From: Mucor racemosus
Taxonomy: Eukaryota; Mucoromycota; Mucoromycetes; Mucorales; Mucoraceae
Assembly: GCA_027405735.1 (NCBI GenBank)
Contig: JAPEHQ010000009.1
Coordinates: 1,798,001 to 1,862,000, forward strand
Length of the DNA stretch: 64,000 nt
Reading direction: 5' to 3'
The notes under the pieces are model-generated. The model was given only the letters and a program-made list of their open reading frames with translations, made no database searches and was not told the origin of the DNA. This document shows, one piece after another, positions 23,201 to 35,122 of the stretch (positions are counted from its first letter, which is position 1; each line of letters opens with the position of its first letter). A program made the translations under genes and the position numbers.

Positions 23201-25936
23201 ATCATCAGTCATCATTGTTTCAGTAGAAGCCATTCTGTAACGAGGATTTTTGGCAGAAGTTTCATCCTATATTAACATTTTCAAGGAGAAGGGAAGATTA
23301 GTTTTATGTTCACAAGAAGATAGTTAGATTTGCAATTATTTACATCTCCTGTGATTTTAGTTTCTTGTTCTTCAATATCACCAAACAAACTTTGGATATC
23401 ATCCGATTGTAACTTGATGAATAGTTCATCATCATTCAAGAGATCACAATCGTATTCAATCTAAATAATAGGTTAGATTTGCATAATCAGGATTAATTTT
23501 AATATCAAAAACTTACTTGATTTGCTTCAGGCTCAGGCTCTTTCATCTAGAACATTGATACATTAGTAAACAAAAAGTATATACATAAATCAATGATATG
23601 AAACTGTACCTTGAAATCATCTAAAACTTGCAAGGCTTTATCGATTTGTGATCTAGCGTTTGAAATAGAATTTTTAGCATCTACTCTTAAACCAGAAGAT
23701 TCAGATGTTTGAATAGAACCCATAGTAGCCTTGAGCCATTCCTCTATGTCTTGATCGTCGTCGTTATTCACATTGTTGCTTTGTTTATCATGAAAATCTT
23801 GCATTTCAGTTGCAGACTTGACAAGATTAGGCATGTTAGGAACTTTAGAGCGCTTTGTAGATCGAAATGTAACATTTCTAGAGGTAGTTGTACTTCCATT
23901 AATATTACGTCTCTTTTTACTAATACCACGACGTCTGTTGGTAGTAGAAGAATGCTTTTGTTCTAGATGTTGATGATGAGTTCTAACAGAAGTGTGGGGA
24001 GTAACATTTGTACTTGGTGGGATAGCCATAGCATGCATAAGAGGTGCACGAATAGATTCCGAAAACGCTAATCTTTCTTGTGTATCAGTCAATTCGTTTC
24101 TTAAATCTTGAATTGTCTTTTGATATTGACTAATAATAGGTAAAGAACTTATTGGTGTTGTTTGATCCATTAGTGAAGCAGAAGATGGTCTACGTTGCAA
24201 TTGCTCCATCAAATTAGGCCATTCTTCAGAACTCATATGTTGTGCTAATTCTCTTTCCATTTGTAAAGAATCTCTTTCAGTTGTAATTCTGCAGATATCA
24301 TCAGACATTGATCTAACCCGAGCTTTTAATCGATCGATTTCTTCTTTAAGAGCCTTGGCTGCAGTAGTTGAACCACCACCAGCATTTTCATTATTATAAA
24401 GCATATTATTGATCATCATGTCAGATGAACTAACATTACCGTTTGCTGTTGATTTTATACCTCCTGCAGAAGAGGAGTTGGCACGAAGAGCATTTAACTC
24501 TAATTTCAATCTTGCTACTTGTGATCTAAGTTGATTTACTTCAACTGAAGAGCCAGCAAATTCTTGATTGATGGTTACTTTATTTTTAATATTTCGAGCA
24601 CGATTTGCATATTTTAATGTGCTCAATGTTTCCAAAAAGTTTGAATCTGATGGAGATACACAGGCCATCATTAATGTTTGAGAATTACCACCAAGTGAAT
24701 CTTGCAAAAGTCGGGTTAATTTTGAATCTCTGTATGGAATATGAACTGATCTTCTTGATTCATCACCTAGTGCACTAATTACATTTCCCAAGGCAAGTAA
24801 GCCAGAGTTAATAGAGATACCTTCACGAGCGCGATTTCCTTCTGCCTTTGTACGTTTCAACTATTTGTATTCAGGGGTAAATTATTTATTAAATTTAAAA
24901 TGTTGTATATTTTTGCTTACTCTTTCTGAACCGGCCAGATCAACAAAATGAAATTTACTGACAATAGTATTATTATTGTTACTTTCTGTTGATGGCACAG
25001 TTTGATCTTGTTTATTAACAACATCATCATTACTAGCATTAGACACTTTTTGCTTTAAAACAACAGAAAAGATAGCGTGTGATCTAGAAGAGACGGAATT
25101 CATATCTGTAGATCCGGTTGTACGACACAGTGACCCCTTGGTAAGAAATCTCAAAAGTTCGTCAGGATTTGAGCAGGGTTCTTCTCGAACACCACTCCAA
25201 TAAATTTGACCATGAACATCTTCACGTATTTGTACTTCACATGGTGGTGGAGCAAACTGGCTAACAGAATTTGATCTTTTCCTGTTGTGCGTTTGTGAAT
25301 ATGCATTTAGTAAATCTACAAAATCTTCATTGTATAATTCTAGAAAGGAAACATAAACTTGGTATTCTTGAACTTTTTGAGATTGCTTTTTATCGTCTAA
25401 TCTTTTGAATAAATCATGAATAAATCTAGGAACGACACCTAAAAGGCAAGTTAATAGATATATAAAGCCTATTAATTATTTATAAATTACCTTGCTGATC
25501 AGAATCAGTATTTTCATCTAGGGCAGTACCCATACTAAATGTTTTTCCAGATCCAGTTTGACCATAAGCCAGGATAGTTGCGTTGAAACTGATTATTACG
25601 TTAGAGAATTTTTTCAAAATGTAAATAATGGAACAAAAAGTTGTTTACCCATCAACAAATTTTTCTGCTAGTGGTACGACGCTTGTCTCATATATTGATT
25701 GTTGTATTGAATTTGTATCAAAAACATAATCATATGTAAATGAGTGATCTTTTCCAATTAAAATTTGTGGTTGATTTGGTATAAATGATATACACTCTGT
25801 ACAGTTTGAATATTGTTCTTTTTGAGTTAAAGGTCGTACACGTAATGCGACTCTATGAAAAGGTTTAATATCTCAATATATTTAGCATGAAAAATAATGA
25901 AAAATGCGAATCTAACCTAACAGCTGTGGAAGTCAT
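20285..25936 (-). CDS. Kinesin-4-like motor protein (KIF4/KIF21 type)
   Basis: Eight exons: 25936-25917, 25852-25649, 25588-25491, 25438-24921, 24860-23610, 23546-23517, 23460-23344 and 23266-20285, about 1739 residues. The N-terminal motor has the P-loop GQTGSGKT near residue 85, switch I NSVSSRSH near 222, switch II DLAGSER at 274-280, and the neck-side [19 protein letters not shown] and the segment MACVSPSD. Long coiled coils follow (about residues 380-520 and 750-1250), with a poly-Gln run near 835. A Ser/Asn/Pro-rich disordered tail of several hundred residues ends the protein. It should walk on microtubules in transport or spindle work. Exon 1 is only 20 nt long, chosen because it joins in frame to the conserved VALRVRPL strand. 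The subfamily call rests on an N-terminal motor and very long stalk; other long kinesins remain possible. Confidence 0.88.
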
Positions 25937-28589
25937 TTTTTTAGAGTATTTTTTTTTTTAAGGTACAAATAAATTATTATATTACAAAAAAGTAAAGGAG
26001 GAGAGAGAAAAAAAAAAGAAGAAGAAGCAAAAGAGGAAAAGGAAAAGGAGAAAAAGAAACACAGTGTACTATAAATCATTTATTTATACTATCTGTTATA
26101 CTAATGCGAAATTTTAAACTTAAGCGTTTCAAGCAATGTTCAGTAACCTCAAAACAGCGTATAGTCAGTCAGTCAGTCAGTTTACTTGATAGCAAATGGG
26201 CTGACGTTCTCTTGCATAATGAGTAAATATCGCCCCTTTAAAAATTTCAATATTAGTATAGTTGTAGTAGCAGAACACAAATCAGCAAAAAATATTGATA
26301 TACACTGTAACATGAAAGGTACCTATCATATAATATTGGTGACTCACATGATAAAGAAGGGGAAGATTTTATACTAGACATAATGTTCTCCTTTACCCAC
26401 AGACTGAAATACAAACACACTGGACCACCTAACCTTGCTAAATTAAGTTTACTTGTCCTACATTTTGACCTCTGGAATGCCTTAAAACTATCTAACGTCC
26501 GGATCTTTCATCCGGGAAAAGAAACTATGATAGATGAGGGTATTCTTTTTACAATAAGAAATCCTACATATAACTATTTCAAATAGATAAATAAGCTTCC
26601 ATCATTGAAATGTTGATACAATATTTATACATTTTAGATCGTTTTTTGGTTTTTACTTCTACATAACAAATCTCTTTTAACATTGCATTTGGCTTGGTAT
26701 CACAAAGAATCTTTTTTGTCACCTTACTACATTTCAAGTTAGGCCATATAAGGAGCCACACCCGGGCGAGATTTGTTTATGTACGCTATCATTATATATA
26801 TATAGCGTATCTTTTTCTTTTATTAGTATCAATCAAGAAAGAAGTATATACCAAGCAGTAATTGATGAAAAACGCTTATTACGTATTATTTTGCTCAAAA
26901 GACAAATAGTTTGGTCATACATCTTCTTAAAAGTCATATATATTATTGACAAAAGTTTAATACAATCGCAGACACATCAAAGTGATAACGTGATGTTCTA
27001 TACAAATAAATAAACAATATGACATGGCATTTCCTATGTGGGTGGTTCCATGAAAAAATAAAGTGATCGTTGTTTTATAACTAATTACTACTTTCTCTCT
27101 TGACAATAAACAAGGTGTGCTCAGGGCAAAACTTTATGCTAAAAATACTTGATTAATTGGTGCTAACGGCAACTTGTATTAGTTGAAGGGGTAAATGTGT
27201 TACTCCAATAGCTGCATATTATTGACTTTGACGGTTGCACACATCATTTATTGGTTTGTGTATTTGTGAAAGCCAAGAAAGAGCCGCGTTATATCTTTTG
27301 GATTATTCAATAAGTTTAATGTCATTTTAGCTTTCGGTCAACCCATACGGCAAATGCAACAATTTGTTTCATACAAGTTGTTATATGTTTACATAAACAA
27401 AAGTACGCGTAAATCTAGAACATTCACAGTTTATTAAAGAAAAATGAAGAGAAAAAGAGATATTACAATTGTACACATGTAATAAAATAAGGAAAATAAA
27501 ACGATTAGCCAAGCGTTTAAACTCGAAATATGATCATTATCATATGCTTTTTATTTTAAGGATAGCATCTTGCATGTATCAGAAGTGATAAATAATAAGC
27601 TCACTTATGAAACATCAGTATATGCTACAGGTCATGAATTGTCAATAACAGTATTACCATGGGATCACCAAAGTAAACAATTGTAAAATTCTTCCTCGTG
27701 AAAATCGCAATTGATACACAAACCCAATATTTATGTTTTTTCTTGAAACCTTCCATTCAGAAAAAGACTACTTGAATAAACAAAAATGAGTTGATATTTT
27801 ACGTTACGTCGTCAAATCATTTATAATGCAAGTATTGATATCTGTGATTTAGACAATTGCACTTGAGATATAGAGGTAGGGGACATTAATATACCGCTTT
27901 CAGGTCACTGATGATTATATTTTCATAACATTTTGCATCTGAAAGTCTCTATACGATCCCAAATACATAATTTGAGCCATGAAATAGATATCAATATAAT
28001 TTCCAACTTAGAAAACCTTATCAATTGTCCTCCTTGATTAAATAAATCACTGATATTTGCCAAAATAAACGAAAACAATATATTTTTCAAGCATTTGTAG
28101 TAAAGCCTAGTAATAAATCATCTAACAGCCATGTTCAGAATCAGGGCACAAAATGTTTCAATAGAACAAACTTGTTCGTGAAAATAGAATGAACATTATG
28201 TTAACATAACTAAATGTTATCTGATAACACATATATATTTGTTATTTTGTAATACAGTTTTCAAGATTAAATTGACAGCAAATATATAGATATATGCAAG
28301 CGTCTGTCGATCAAATGATGAAATGTTCTTTATACAAAGTCTATCTAATTCTATAATTTGACTGATATTGCTTTTAAATTATGCTTGAGGTCAAACGTCC
28401 GGCTTATGGAATGTTGTGTTAGTTTTTCTATTAAAAAGCAACCTAAAACTAGCAATCAATTCATAGATGACATTGTCTGTCAAATTATTGTTCGAATTCT
28501 CAATTTTGGTTACTTATAATGCGGTTACTTATTTTTTTTATTTTTACCTTCAATTTCCCAAAGCAACGTTAGATATCCTAAGTTACTAA
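25937..28589. other. Long gene-poor region upstream of the kinesin
   Basis: It holds the kinesin promoter, a purine-rich tract at about 25985-26055, a short (AGTC)n run at 26161-26180, and a hairpin-forming inverted repeat (ACGCTAT with ATAGCGT, about 26783-26808). The open frames here (26186-26377, 26383-26586 and others) are short and not recognised. No gene is supported. Confidence 0.4.
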
Positions 28590-29315
28590 AAATCAGTGTA
28601 AAGAAGATGATTTTTCAGCGAAAAAATCAAAATGATAGCTTGCAGTATAGCTTACAGCTTATGCTAACTGAGCTTGAAAATTGATTTGCCAAATCGATAG
28701 AGAATGATACAAAAAACAAAATCATTCAATAACTCGTGAACTATAAAGTAAGCTAACCTAGCGTTTTAAACAATTTTTGTACAGTTTTACATTTTGCATC
28801 TATCCAAGTAAAATTCAGACAAATGTTTCACAATAAATTTTGGGTGAAATGCGATTGAAATGTTGGATGTTTTTTTAGGATATACAACACTTTTCATAAG
28901 CATATTTTAAATTTAAATAATGAAAATAATGAACACAAACATTACCTATCGACCGAGCTATTTCTGAATTTTATAGCTACATTTTTCGTAGAGAAAACAA
29001 GATTTTTGCCAATTTTTTTTTTCAAATCCAGAATTTAGGATGAGGGTCTACAGGGCGGAAAATTGAAGCTAGAAACGAAGGCATCTCTTTATACACATTT
29101 TTGAAGATATCTCCACGAAAAACCAATATTTTGAAAAAATCCAAATTGGGTCCGAGAGCGCTCAATGAGGTTAATTACATGAATGCAAAAAAACATACTC
29201 TTCAGTATAACGGATATTTTGAAACCTGTTACAAAAAGGCCAAAAAAAGCAAATAAAAAAAAAGGGCTCTGATTTTTTTTCATACTTACGTATGTTATAA
29301 AGCGCTTTAAAGCAA
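28590..29315 (+). repeat. S-family dispersed repeat, copy S3
   Basis: It matches 48900-49720 in reverse and 19080-19320 directly. Repeat R3 begins at about 29316, so S3 is cut short at that junction. Confidence 0.7.
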
Positions 29316-31171
29316 GTAGTTACGATCAAAACTATAGTATTAGTCAAGGCATTAGATAATTCTTTTGTTTTTGCTTCTATATCATTTGAAATTTTATTAC
29401 TTTTCTGGAACATTTCGTGGGTTTGTAACCAATTCTAGCTTTTGATTGAGTAGATATAAATATCCTTACCTTCGATTTAGTCTGGGCAATTAGGAAATAC
29501 GTCCAACAACACAGTAGTAAATAATGATATTTGATCTTAGAATGCAGTTAAATGAAAATATCAGTCTCTAAATTAGGCTGCTACCACTTAAATTAAAAAT
29601 ATTACTCCCTTATTATGTTAACATGCGTATTCAGATAAAAGAAAAGAATACCAGCTTGATAGTCTGATATGTCTTATCAAATTGTGAATAATATCCTTGG
29701 AATATGAAAACAAAAAGAGAAAACCAACAAACGTAGAAGTAGATTTTCAAGGCTATACATTATTTAGCTCAATTAAAACCCTGCTAAATTGCACATTTCA
29801 GCCAATGTAAAAGCAGTGTTACAGCGCATGCACCATAAAATAAACAAAATAATAGACAATGTCTGCTATCATAGAAACATATATTTTTCTACGAGAAAAC
29901 CCGTCTGTCATTTCATACATTCATTAAAAAATTGCAAACGCGAGCCCGTAGAACGCCGCCGTAATTGAGCATAGCGTTGTACATGTAGATAATAAAGAAA
30001 GATAAGTACGTGAAAATTGGTCAATCTTTATTAAATATAAAAACGAGATGGGGCAATCAAATGAAGGGTGAATGTCTACTGCTATTTATATTTGATTTAA
30101 GGATTGCTTACACACCTGTCTAGAACAGTGTTCTCATACAAAAATTTAGTGTCAATCCTCACTTATGCTAATGTAATTATACTCAGATATAGATGATCAG
30201 TCTAAAGTCTTTAATTGCTCTTGGCAACCCTAATTATTAATATTCTTTATTTTTTATCTTTTATTGTAAGTCTAGATTATCAGAACTTAGCTTATATGAT
30301 TATCAGGGTAATCATTTATAGTGTTTATATGACACATATGCTAAATATGTTAAGGCATAGTTTATTGTCATATTTAAACTACGATTTAACGTAAATTTAT
30401 ATATTCAAATACAGCACATAGCAAAATTGAATGGCTAAGTCTCTTATACTATGGTATATCTAAGTTTTAAATGAAAAAGCGATTTTTTTCAATTTTTCTT
30501 ATATTTAACCATGTACGGTCTGAAAATTCAGTCTTTGTAGCGGACATTTTCCGGGACTCATTTTATCCTTACCAACACTCATGATTTTTATCAAAAAACA
30601 GAAAAATCAAATTTTGATGCCAAAATCAACGTCTAAATATACTACATTGTGAGAGAAAATTGTAGCCATGACTAATACACATTTTATAAAAGCTTAATAT
30701 TAAATGTTAAGTAATGAAACTTAGCATTTTTGGCCTAAAAACGGTTTTTTGATTAAAGGATTTTCATGTTATATTTTGCAATAAAAATGTTTATTGTTTT
30801 TTATTGAGCAAATAGAGCGCTTAATTCTGCATATGTGTATATTTTTTGTTTTTATAATTGGTAGTATAATTAACTCTAGATTTGCAAAACCAAAAAAAAA
30901 AAAATTAAAAAATGTCAAAATTGATGATCTGGACAAAAATAATTTTCTAAATTAATATTCCGCTTATAAGCTTTGTAAGTCTTAAAAATAAGAGATTTTA
31001 TAATACTTGAAAACTTTTTCAAGAATTTACAATGCTGTACCCACTTGATTCAAGCTTATTACTGTAAATCTTTATACATCTTAATACTGTGTGGTAGTAT
31101 ACTTGATAATAATATAGTCTTAATTGCTTATTGGTGCACTAGAGGTGATATACATTGAGTTTTATTCTTAC
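29316..31171 (+). repeat. R-family dispersed repeat, copy R3
   Basis: It aligns with R1, R2 and R4. It carries a 442-bp insert at 29975-30416. Bases 30534-31067 are identical to R4 35906-36438 apart from one A in a homopolymer, although sequence on both sides has diverged. On the minus strand R3 begins with GTAAGAAT, directly after the WD40 exon remnant at 31172, so the repeat edge coincides with a splice-donor sequence. Confidence 0.8.
29975..30416. mobile_element. 442-bp insert in R3 with 6-bp target duplication CATAGC
   Basis: CATAGC flanks the insert (29969-29974 and 30417-30422), and R2 and R4 lack it at the same point. The ends GTTGTACATG and ATACAGCA are imperfect inverted repeats (about 7 of 10 match). 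The size fits a solo LTR or a small non-autonomous DNA element; the ends are not clean TG...CA. No coding sequence. Confidence 0.65.
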
Positions 31172-31404
31172 GTCTCCAATATCGTAATCATAAACATAAA
31201 CATGGCCATTACTGGAACCTGTTGCCACCTTTTACCCTCCTCTTTGGCCCAAGCCAATTTATTCAATGGTTTAATGCGTTATCAGAACCAACTTAAGTAC
31301 TTACAAATGATTCCTCGGTATTTGCATTCAAATCAGATAAATCAAATTGGCTAGTTTTATCTACAGTAGTATCAAACGTATCATCAGCCCGTCTTACGAT
31401 AAAT
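31172..31404 (-). pseudogene. Dynein intermediate chain C-terminal fragment, broken (copy 1)
   Basis: On the minus strand, bases about 31400-31294 give a segment ending FDLSDLNANTEESF. Bases about 31275-31172 give LNKLAWAKEEGKR and, after a one-base frame shift, VATGSSNGHVYVYDYDIGD. This matches the last WD40 blades of cytoplasmic dynein intermediate chains. The frame shift, a stop near the join and the lack of the rest of the gene make it a pseudogene fragment. The exon ends at a GT where repeat R3 begins. Confidence 0.7.
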
Positions 31405-31540
31405 GTCAATATCGTATATTTTCAGGTTTGATAAATAATACTTAAAAAAGAGTACAATTAAAGAGAATGAGTAATGAATCAGGTCCTCAACTGCATAATG
31501 AAAACAATATATCGTTTATTTAGATATAAACGTATGGCCT
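31405..31540 (-). repeat. M-family half-2 end fragment
   Basis: It matches the end of M half 2 (3100-3232 and the reverse of 62906-63040). It is interrupted at 31540 and seems to continue at about 33651 after a large insertion. Confidence 0.65.
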
Positions 31541-31765
31541 GCAGTAAATAACGAAGTTGTTTACTAAATAAATAAAAAATGTAAAAATAAAAGCAGTAGA
31601 AATACAATTATAATCAGCTAAAGCTTTTATTGTTTAGATATACGAAATAAAGACCAATGATGTATCATTATTAAACCGGATTATGTCAAATCCAAAAAAG
31701 TAAACAATAACAAATCCGGAACCGGAAGTTCCTTAATTAAATATTAACTATACAATGCTCCTAAA

Positions 31766-31822
31766 AGCATGGTATAGAAGCATGGTATAGAAGCATGGTA
31801 TAGAAGCATGGTACAAAAGCAT
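31766..31822. repeat. 13-bp tandem repeat (AGCATGGTATAGA)
   Basis: Four consecutive 13-bp units and a partial fifth; the fourth unit is slightly changed. It lies in AT-rich sequence without coding potential. Confidence 0.85.
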
Positions 31823-31975
31823 AATACGCCAGTGCGATATTCCAACATGATATACCAACATGACACATTACTATTAAATAACATCTAAACTACCTTACCA
31901 CACCATTAATTCCCCAGATCAAATAGTATATAAACCCTATTAATTTCATTCCAATAAACGATATCTCTTTACTTG

Positions 31976-32439
31976 TGTGGAATATGTACACATTTATCCA
32001 CTATATTGATCTCCATTTCATCTGATTCTCAATTAAAGTACAGCTGACATGAATAGACATTTCACTACTAAATGATATATGCTGATTCATACTAATATAA
32101 ATTTTCTACCAAGCTTCTATCCTAGCAACTTATAGTTAAAGACCAATCAACATACTGTGGATTTAATCACACCATTATGATCAAGGACCCATGAATTCTA
32201 TGAATACACCGATTGGTTACTATCAAGATTTATATCTGACAAGGGGTGTTATTGGCTATGTATGGACCTAGGAATGATTACCTAATCTCTCTGATGAAAA
32301 CTATATAAAGAGGACATTTATTTATTACAAAAGTCCTCAAGTAGAAGTTCTACTTGATAATAAAAGCCTAACGTTATCTAGTCGAATTCCCATTGTTTTT
32401 TTATACTTTTTTTCCGTGAATGTCTCTACCTGTTCCACA
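31976..32439 (+). mobile_element. Solo LTR, family 1, with 5-bp target duplication ACTTG
   Basis: It begins TGTGGAATA and ends TGTTCCACA. A perfect 5-bp duplication ACTTG (31971-31975 and 32440-32444) flanks it. It aligns over its whole length with the LTR at 705-1169 in the opposite orientation. The promoter-like CTATATAAAGAGGACA and a later AATAAA set the plus orientation. No internal element remains. Confidence 0.93.
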
Positions 32440-33650
32440 ACTTGATTAAATTTCTAATTTTATTTAACCTAAACATATTTTGATAAATCAACCAAGAATA
32501 ACTAAAATCAGAATTCAATATATTTATTGCGTATATTTCTTAAAGAAAAAATAAGATAAGCTCTAATCAAATGTATAATGGGTCATGTATTTATATGTTT
32601 TAGGAGCGCGGATATTGGATGGATATCCAAGTTGACCAGAGCCAGTAAAAGCAAGAGATCCAAAGTTAAGTACATACAAAATATTCTTGATCGAACAATA
32701 GACTTAAAGATTCTTCTACATCATGAATCAGCTTATGTAGAGTATCCCATAACTATTTCTAGTTGGCTGATTCGTAAAGAATATACCAACCCTTGGATTA
32801 ATTGACACAAAACCACTCATACCTAATCCCATTGTTGAAATAAAGTTTACAGCATCATTCATCATATCTCCCCCATCTATGACCAAGTCTGGATAATCCA
32901 TTTATAACTCTAAAGGTGAATGATACTATTAATCCTATTTTCATTATGCAATCCCTAATGCTCGTTAATCTAGTCTATCCTAAACATTTATTACAACAGA
33001 TTTCTGAAGATTTAAAATAATTGAAAGAGTAGTATGAGGGTATTTATAGTGATTTGGAGAACTTGGATACTGTACCATCAGACTTAAATGGATTTATATT
33101 TAGTAATCTTTTAGTTTTGAGTAAATTGTTATTGATTTAATACTTTAATAGGTAAATCATGCAGAGAATTGATCATAAGGGATTGATGTCAAGTGTGACA
33201 ATATCGACCTTTTGGAAAATGGTTGTTTTGCTTATTATATATTGTTATATCTATTTTATGTACAGTAACCTTGATTTTTAAGGGATAGTTTTTATATGCT
33301 TGAATCTTATTTATATTGATAGTGCAACTTCAATATAGATGAGCAGTTGACTAAATTGATATCTTTGCTTAGTATTATTATTGATTTGAATAGAATCCTG
33401 CTTTGATATATATGTCATTTGTGTAATTGATTGCACCGTGATCAAGGGTGCTATTATCTACACGACATGTATGCTTCAAAAATGTATTTCATATTTCTAC
33501 CATGCGTTTGTTATCGTGTTCAATTGAAGCGTTTGTTTATTATTATTGTTCACATTTCAAGTGGCATCATATTTTATGAGTGACACTTGGAAATTAGGTT
33601 ATTTTATTGTTATCAAGCGTTTTTAGTACTGTATGTAATTCCACTGCATG

Positions 33651-35122
33651 GCCTTTTACAGTATATTGATTTGACATTGAGATCCTGAGATGTAATTTAA
33701 GGCACTATTGAACCTTTAGATCTGTGATCTGTTTGATAGTAATCTGTGGATTTAAATGGATCAATCATAATTTAACCCTTCTTGCAGAGCTTGTGAGTTG
33801 TGAGTTGCCTTGTTTCAATGCTGCGCTAAATGTGCTTAGATGTTGATTTGATAGCTACTTGATTGATTAGCTGCTGGGATAAAATAATATGGTGTCATAA
33901 TTGTGGCCCAAGCGTTCTTGGTAATTACTGGATTAAACTTGATACGCTAGCAGTTTCTTATACAGTATCCGATATCAAGGCTTTGAACTTCAATGCATGT
34001 CGTAGTCAATAGATTGTAAGATGTATTGATACTGTAGAATGTGATAACATATGGCACTTGGTGGCATACAACATAGTTTATGAACCATGTTTTTGCCAAT
34101 GGTCACTCTTCCAAAAAAAAGCCGAACAATCACCGGAAGCGGCCATCTAATGATGTTTCCAAGCTTTAAATCTCTAGAAAAAATTACCGGACAGCCCGGA
34201 CGCGGTTTATTAAATATTCCAAGGAGCTATAAGATGCAGGTATCGAAATTTCATACAGAAATTAAGGGTCGGCTGTATTGCTATTAATTATTCAAAGACT
34301 TATTTTCAATAACGCATAAATACAACCTACAACATTCATTATTAGCCTAATAACGGATTTAATTTGAAAAGTATGAGATGATACAACCGGATTAAAAAAA
34401 AATCCGTAAAATCACAAATTTAAAGGATTTATATATAAAAGCACTACGGCCGACCTGTGCTGCACAAGATGATTTTGTTGTGCCCACTAAATATGGCTAA
34501 AAAGATAACAAGATGAACATGGGCAAAACAAAAGAAACTGCGCACGAGTACAACGCTAACCCTGTATGTGCAGAATTATAGATTCTGTCCTTGTGCATAA
34601 CATTAATCCCATGTGTGCATAATAGCAGAATTTCCCATAAGCATATCATTATCCCTATTTGTGCAGCATAATAACAAAATCTGGCCATGAGCATCATGAT
34701 CCAATTGTATGGGCACAAATTGGTTTTTGGTACATGAGCATCGTGCCGTTCTCAAAATTTCATTGCATTTTTTACTGGAATGGGTTTTTAAATTACATTT
34801 GCTTTTATTAATATAGATTATAGACAATAATACAACTCAATACATTGTTGATGTAGAGCAATAATACATGCAAGAGCTAATATATTTACGACTATCACCA
34901 TTTGTAGATATTCTTTTAGCTATAATGTCTACAGCAACAATGGTTTTTGCTCGATCATAAATTTGAATAGCACTTGCTGCTTAAATTGATATTAGAAGCC
35001 AAATCTAAGATTATAGATGTTACTTTACCACTTATCACACATAAAATTTAAACAAATTAACCTTCTTTATTAAACTTACTATTTTAGTTTACGACTGTCA
35101 GCTTTAAAAAGATTTGAGTTCA
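33651..35122 (-). repeat. M-family repeat, copy C (half 2 and half 1)
   Basis: Bases 33651-34445 are half 2 and 34446-35122 are half 1, both in reverse relative to copy A. Half 1 has the TGNGCA-type array in reverse (about 34520-34745). Repeat R4 begins immediately after it, the same M-R junction as at 1318-1320. Open frames at 34087-34287 and 34497-34827 are by-products of the repeats. Confidence 0.8.

Larger units (their letters stand above)
31541..33646. mobile_element. Possible hAT-like insertion splitting an M repeat
   Basis: M half 2 is continuous elsewhere but split here. Near-identical 8-mers TATGGCCT (31533-31540) and CATGGCCT (33647-33654) flank about 2.1 kb. The outer ends are GCAGTAAAT and ATTCCACTG, a weak inverted pair, and CAGTG-type ends with 8-bp duplications are usual for hAT elements. 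Bases 33480-33640 recur in reverse at 4765-4930. A solo LTR (31976-32439) lies inside. No transposase is recognised: the frame at 32578-32805 is unassigned. Assignment to hAT is inference. Confidence 0.4.

Noticed and set aside
31766..31822. 13-bp tandem units as a CRISPR-like array
   Set aside because: Units are contiguous without spacers and the organism is a fungus; it is a minisatellite.
32578..32805. 75-residue frame in the hAT-like insertion as a transposase
   Set aside because: No catalytic motif or zinc finger is visible, and the frame is short.
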